Part shown: positions 19,651 to 21,530 of the stretch, piece by piece
Position numbering within the stretch: the first letter of the stretch is position 1
Layout of the letters: each line of letters opens with the position of its first letter
IMG/VR virus record: IMGVR_UViG_3300033141_001069
Location: 1 to 21,530 of that record
DNA from: a virus
Reading direction: 5' to 3' (one strand)
Length of the DNA stretch: 21,530 nt
Made by a program: the position numbers and the translations under genes
Notes under the pieces: model-generated
Seen by the model: the letters and a program-made list of their open reading frames with translations, nothing else
Told to the model about the DNA's origin: nothing
Database searches by the model: none

Positions 19651-19882
19651 CAGGTCGCAACACTCGGCGGACTTCCCGCATTATCTGGATGAGATGAGCC
19701 ACGAACATCTCTGGAGACGGCTCGCCACCAAGTTGCCCGACCCAATCTCCCCAGTCTTCAACACCACCGTCATATCGGCGAAGCCCAAAGTAGGGAGGAC
19801 TCGTCGTAGCGCAATGAAAATAGTCCGCTGGGAGATTTTTAAGCACATCACGGCTGTTTCCCTGTAAAAACAAAGCTGTCAT
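19502..19882 (-). pseudogene. DNA methyltransferase, N-terminal fragment
   Basis: Starts at ATG 19882 after AAGGGTG. TSPPYFGLR at residues 27-35 is the catalytic motif IV of beta-class (motif IV first) N4-cytosine/N6-adenine methyltransferases, and VRRVLRPDGVFWLNIGDSWA is the typical next block. After GKGQMGDGSAWAAT (about 98-111) the frame leaves homology and stops. Intact relatives have on the order of 150 or more residues between this point and motif I, including target recognition and the SAM-binding GSG loop; these are absent. The product cannot bind SAM normally. A deletion plus frameshift is the simplest reading; assembly error is possible. Confidence 0.82.
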
Positions 19883-19895
19883 CAAAACACCCTTT

Positions 19896-21482
19896 CTAAA
19901 CTAATGGGTCTGGTACAGTCTCCAAGCTACCTCTAAACCTATCCCTAAACCAGCGAGGCGCAAACGTGGCGAATTTATACATAAACCACTTTGCATTATC
20001 GTCCACCAGAAACACCTCGCATTTATCGTCGCCAGAACGGGTCATCCTTCCACACGACTGCACCAGTGTCTCCATAGCCATATAACTCGTCCAGTCCTTG
20101 TCATCCTGATGCCTTGCCTGCGTGACTATATCCCTCGTATCAGGGTAAGGTATTTTCCCGATGATAATATACTGCGGAACTCCATGACCCGATATATCCA
20201 TCGGGAAATCATAACCCGTTGTGACGGACGGAGATACTAATACAGCCGGAGCAGGAGCCTTCTTGAACCTATCCACTACCTGAACCACATCCCTGGTCCC
20301 ATGAGTGAACATGATATTCTTGAAACGGGAACGTGATAAAAGCATCTTGGCGCGGTCGTAGGATACGGTGAACACAATCCCCTTGCGGTCCAGCCGGCGC
20401 TGTATAATCTGGTCTATGCGGGAACACCATATCGTTGCCCCGTAATCATCAGTGCGGTAGTTAATACGCGCAGTAGGGATATGCCAGATAGGAGTATTCT
20501 CGGGTGGGAAATAGCTATCCATCTCAATCCATGAACGGGAACCATTGGAAGGCACACCGAGATAGTCAGCAGATCGGTGAGACAGAATAGCCGACATTAG
20601 AACTACCTTCGGGATGTCGTGGAACAGGTGTTGCGAGTAGTTGGACACCCACTTGGGGACGAACCTGTAGCCATGGTAGGTTTTTTGGATTACCCATTCC
20701 TCGTTCACGGATGCCAACCGCCTGAGACGTGCATGGACACCGTTGGTAATGCGATAAGCTCTAGATACATGGGACGGCACAGGTTGATTCTTGGAACGGT
20801 ATTGCTTCATCTCCTGCTCTATCCGGTTGGCAACATCAGCAGCAATGGGGGCAGATACTTCAGCCCAAGACTGCCAGACACTCCACTGGTCGGCGGACTC
20901 AGGGAAGTTGATGCCGATAGGCTGGATGTCCAAGCGGGAGACGAATATGGTCAGGTAGTTCTCCATAGCGTTAAAGCACTGGTGGCTCTCGTCCGCTATA
21001 AGCAACCCAAAGTCCCCCAAACCAGATGAGAAGTTGGTTTGTGCTAACCAGTAGGCATAATTGGTTATCACGAGATTGGAGTCCAGAGCCTTTTTCAACT
21101 GGACACGGTAGGGGCATTGCTCCCGAACGGCACAGGGTAGACCATCGTGGCAGGGGCCTTCGTCGGCAGTGAGATTATTGACAAGGATACAAGGGAAGTT
21201 GTTTTGTCCAACTACAACTGTGCCACCAACGTCTTTAGCCATAGCCTGATACTGCGACTGGAGACCCTTCGTAGCAGTTAAGACAACCGTTCGTGCCTCA
21301 GACAACTTGGACAGAAGCAGACTGGATAATGATTTTCCCGATCCGGTAGGGATAGACATACCAAGAAATCTAGCAGGCGAGTGATACCAGTCCAGAGACT
21401 GCTCAAGCAACTCGTACTGCTGGGGATACCATTGCGAAAAATTGCCAGCACCAAGTAGCTGGGATGGTGATGGTAAAGACAT
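19896..21482 (-). CDS. XPD/DinG-like superfamily 2 helicase with Fe-S cysteines
   Basis: 528 residues from ATG 21482, which overlaps the upstream TGA; a GTG one codon earlier is possible. Walker A is PTGSGKS (45-51), motif II is DESH (164-167), motif VI is QSCGRMTR (about 465-472), and TTGYDFP precedes it. Cysteines at 98, 111, 117 and 123 lie between motif I and motif II, where XPD, DinG and FancJ helicases hold a 4Fe-4S cluster. These enzymes unwind DNA 5'-3' or resolve unusual structures. It is shorter than DinG (~715 aa), but within the range of phage versions. Probably serves viral replication or recombination together with the polymerase. Confidence 0.92.
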   Translation of the reverse strand: MSLPSPSQLLGAGNFSQWYPQQYELLEQSLDWYHSPARFLGMSIPTGSGKSLSSLLLSKLSEARTVVLTATKGLQSQYQAMAKDVGGTVVVGQNNFPCILVNNLTADEGPCHDGLPCAVREQCPYRVQLKKALDSNLVITNYAYWLAQTNFSSGLGDFGLLIADESHQCFNAMENYLTIFVSRLDIQPIGINFPESADQWSVWQSWAEVSAPIAADVANRIEQEMKQYRSKNQPVPSHVSRAYRITNGVHARLRRLASVNEEWVIQKTYHGYRFVPKWVSNYSQHLFHDIPKVVLMSAILSHRSADYLGVPSNGSRSWIEMDSYFPPENTPIWHIPTARINYRTDDYGATIWCSRIDQIIQRRLDRKGIVFTVSYDRAKMLLSRSRFKNIMFTHGTRDVVQVVDRFKKAPAPAVLVSPSVTTGYDFPMDISGHGVPQYIIIGKIPYPDTRDIVTQARHQDDKDWTSYMAMETLVQSCGRMTRSGDDKCEVFLVDDNAKWFMYKFATFAPRWFRDRFRGSLETVPDPLV

Positions 21483-21530
21483 CACTTAGACACCCCCTTG
21501 TGGAAGACGGACCAGGAGGAATGGAACTTC
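21482..21530 (-). CDS. C-terminal end of an upstream gene
   Basis: The last 16 codons of a frame entering from the right end read FHSSWSVFHKGVSK and end in a TGA sharing a base with the helicase ATG (TGATG), the coupling seen across this window. A second open phase ends at TAA four bases earlier, so the assignment is not certain. Too short for a function. Confidence 0.5.
   Translation of the reverse strand, partial: KFHSSWSVFHKGVSK

Overview
This 21.5 kb window looks like part of the genome of a tailed-phage-like virus or a provirus. Every gene I can support lies on the minus strand. Genes are tightly packed, with many TAATG, ATGA or TGATG stop/start overlaps, AGGAGG-type ribosome binding sites and sigma70-like promoters, so the host is bacterial. 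Two small families, a DUF5679-like protein and a DUF5317-like membrane protein, are in my recollection common in Chloroflexota and relatives. A Chloroflexota (for example Dehalococcoidia-like) host is therefore a tentative guess. No capsid, portal, terminase or integrase gene is visible.

Layout in transcription order, from high to low coordinates. (1) 21.5-18.85 kb: an XPD/DinG-like iron-sulphur helicase, a DNA methyltransferase broken by an internal out-of-frame deletion, and a coiled-coil protein. (2) A promoter at 18.8 kb starts a replication/recombination block: a ribbon-helix-helix regulator, a probable ssDNA-binding protein, a small protein, a roughly 300-base gene-free stretch with strong RNA structure (17.32-17.61 kb), a Cas4/RecB-like PD-(D/E)XK nuclease, a zinc ribbon, small proteins, a Sak4-like RecA-fold ATPase, an MT-A70-type adenine methyltransferase and an ERCC4-type nuclease that is split and appears internally deleted. 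(3) 13.9-11.46 kb: secreted or membrane-anchored proteins, with a strong cUUCGg hairpin between two of them. (4) A promoter at 11.4 kb, apparently giving a leaderless mRNA, starts an excisionase-like HTH gene. It is followed by small proteins, a membrane-anchored transglutaminase-like protein, a uracil-DNA glycosylase/DNA polymerase I fusion, a LuxR-type HTH, a four-Cys protein, the DUF5317-like protein and two small membrane proteins. (5) A promoter at 5.35 kb drives about 15 tiny, mostly basic or zinc-ribbon genes ending at a good terminator at 1.97 kb. (6) A last promoter at 1.93 kb drives a 47-residue zinc ribbon and a large protein that runs off the window.

The functional core is a viral replication and recombination set: polymerase with proofreading and a uracil-sensing domain, helicase, SSB candidate, RecA-like annealing ATPase, exonuclease and a branched-DNA nuclease remnant. 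The most interesting items are the structured RNA region at 17.3-17.6 kb, three disrupted genes in the replication half (two with apparent deletions at short direct repeats), the block of tiny basic and zinc-ribbon genes, and the leaderless regulator promoter. Family assignments come from motif reading and memory of families; no database search was run.
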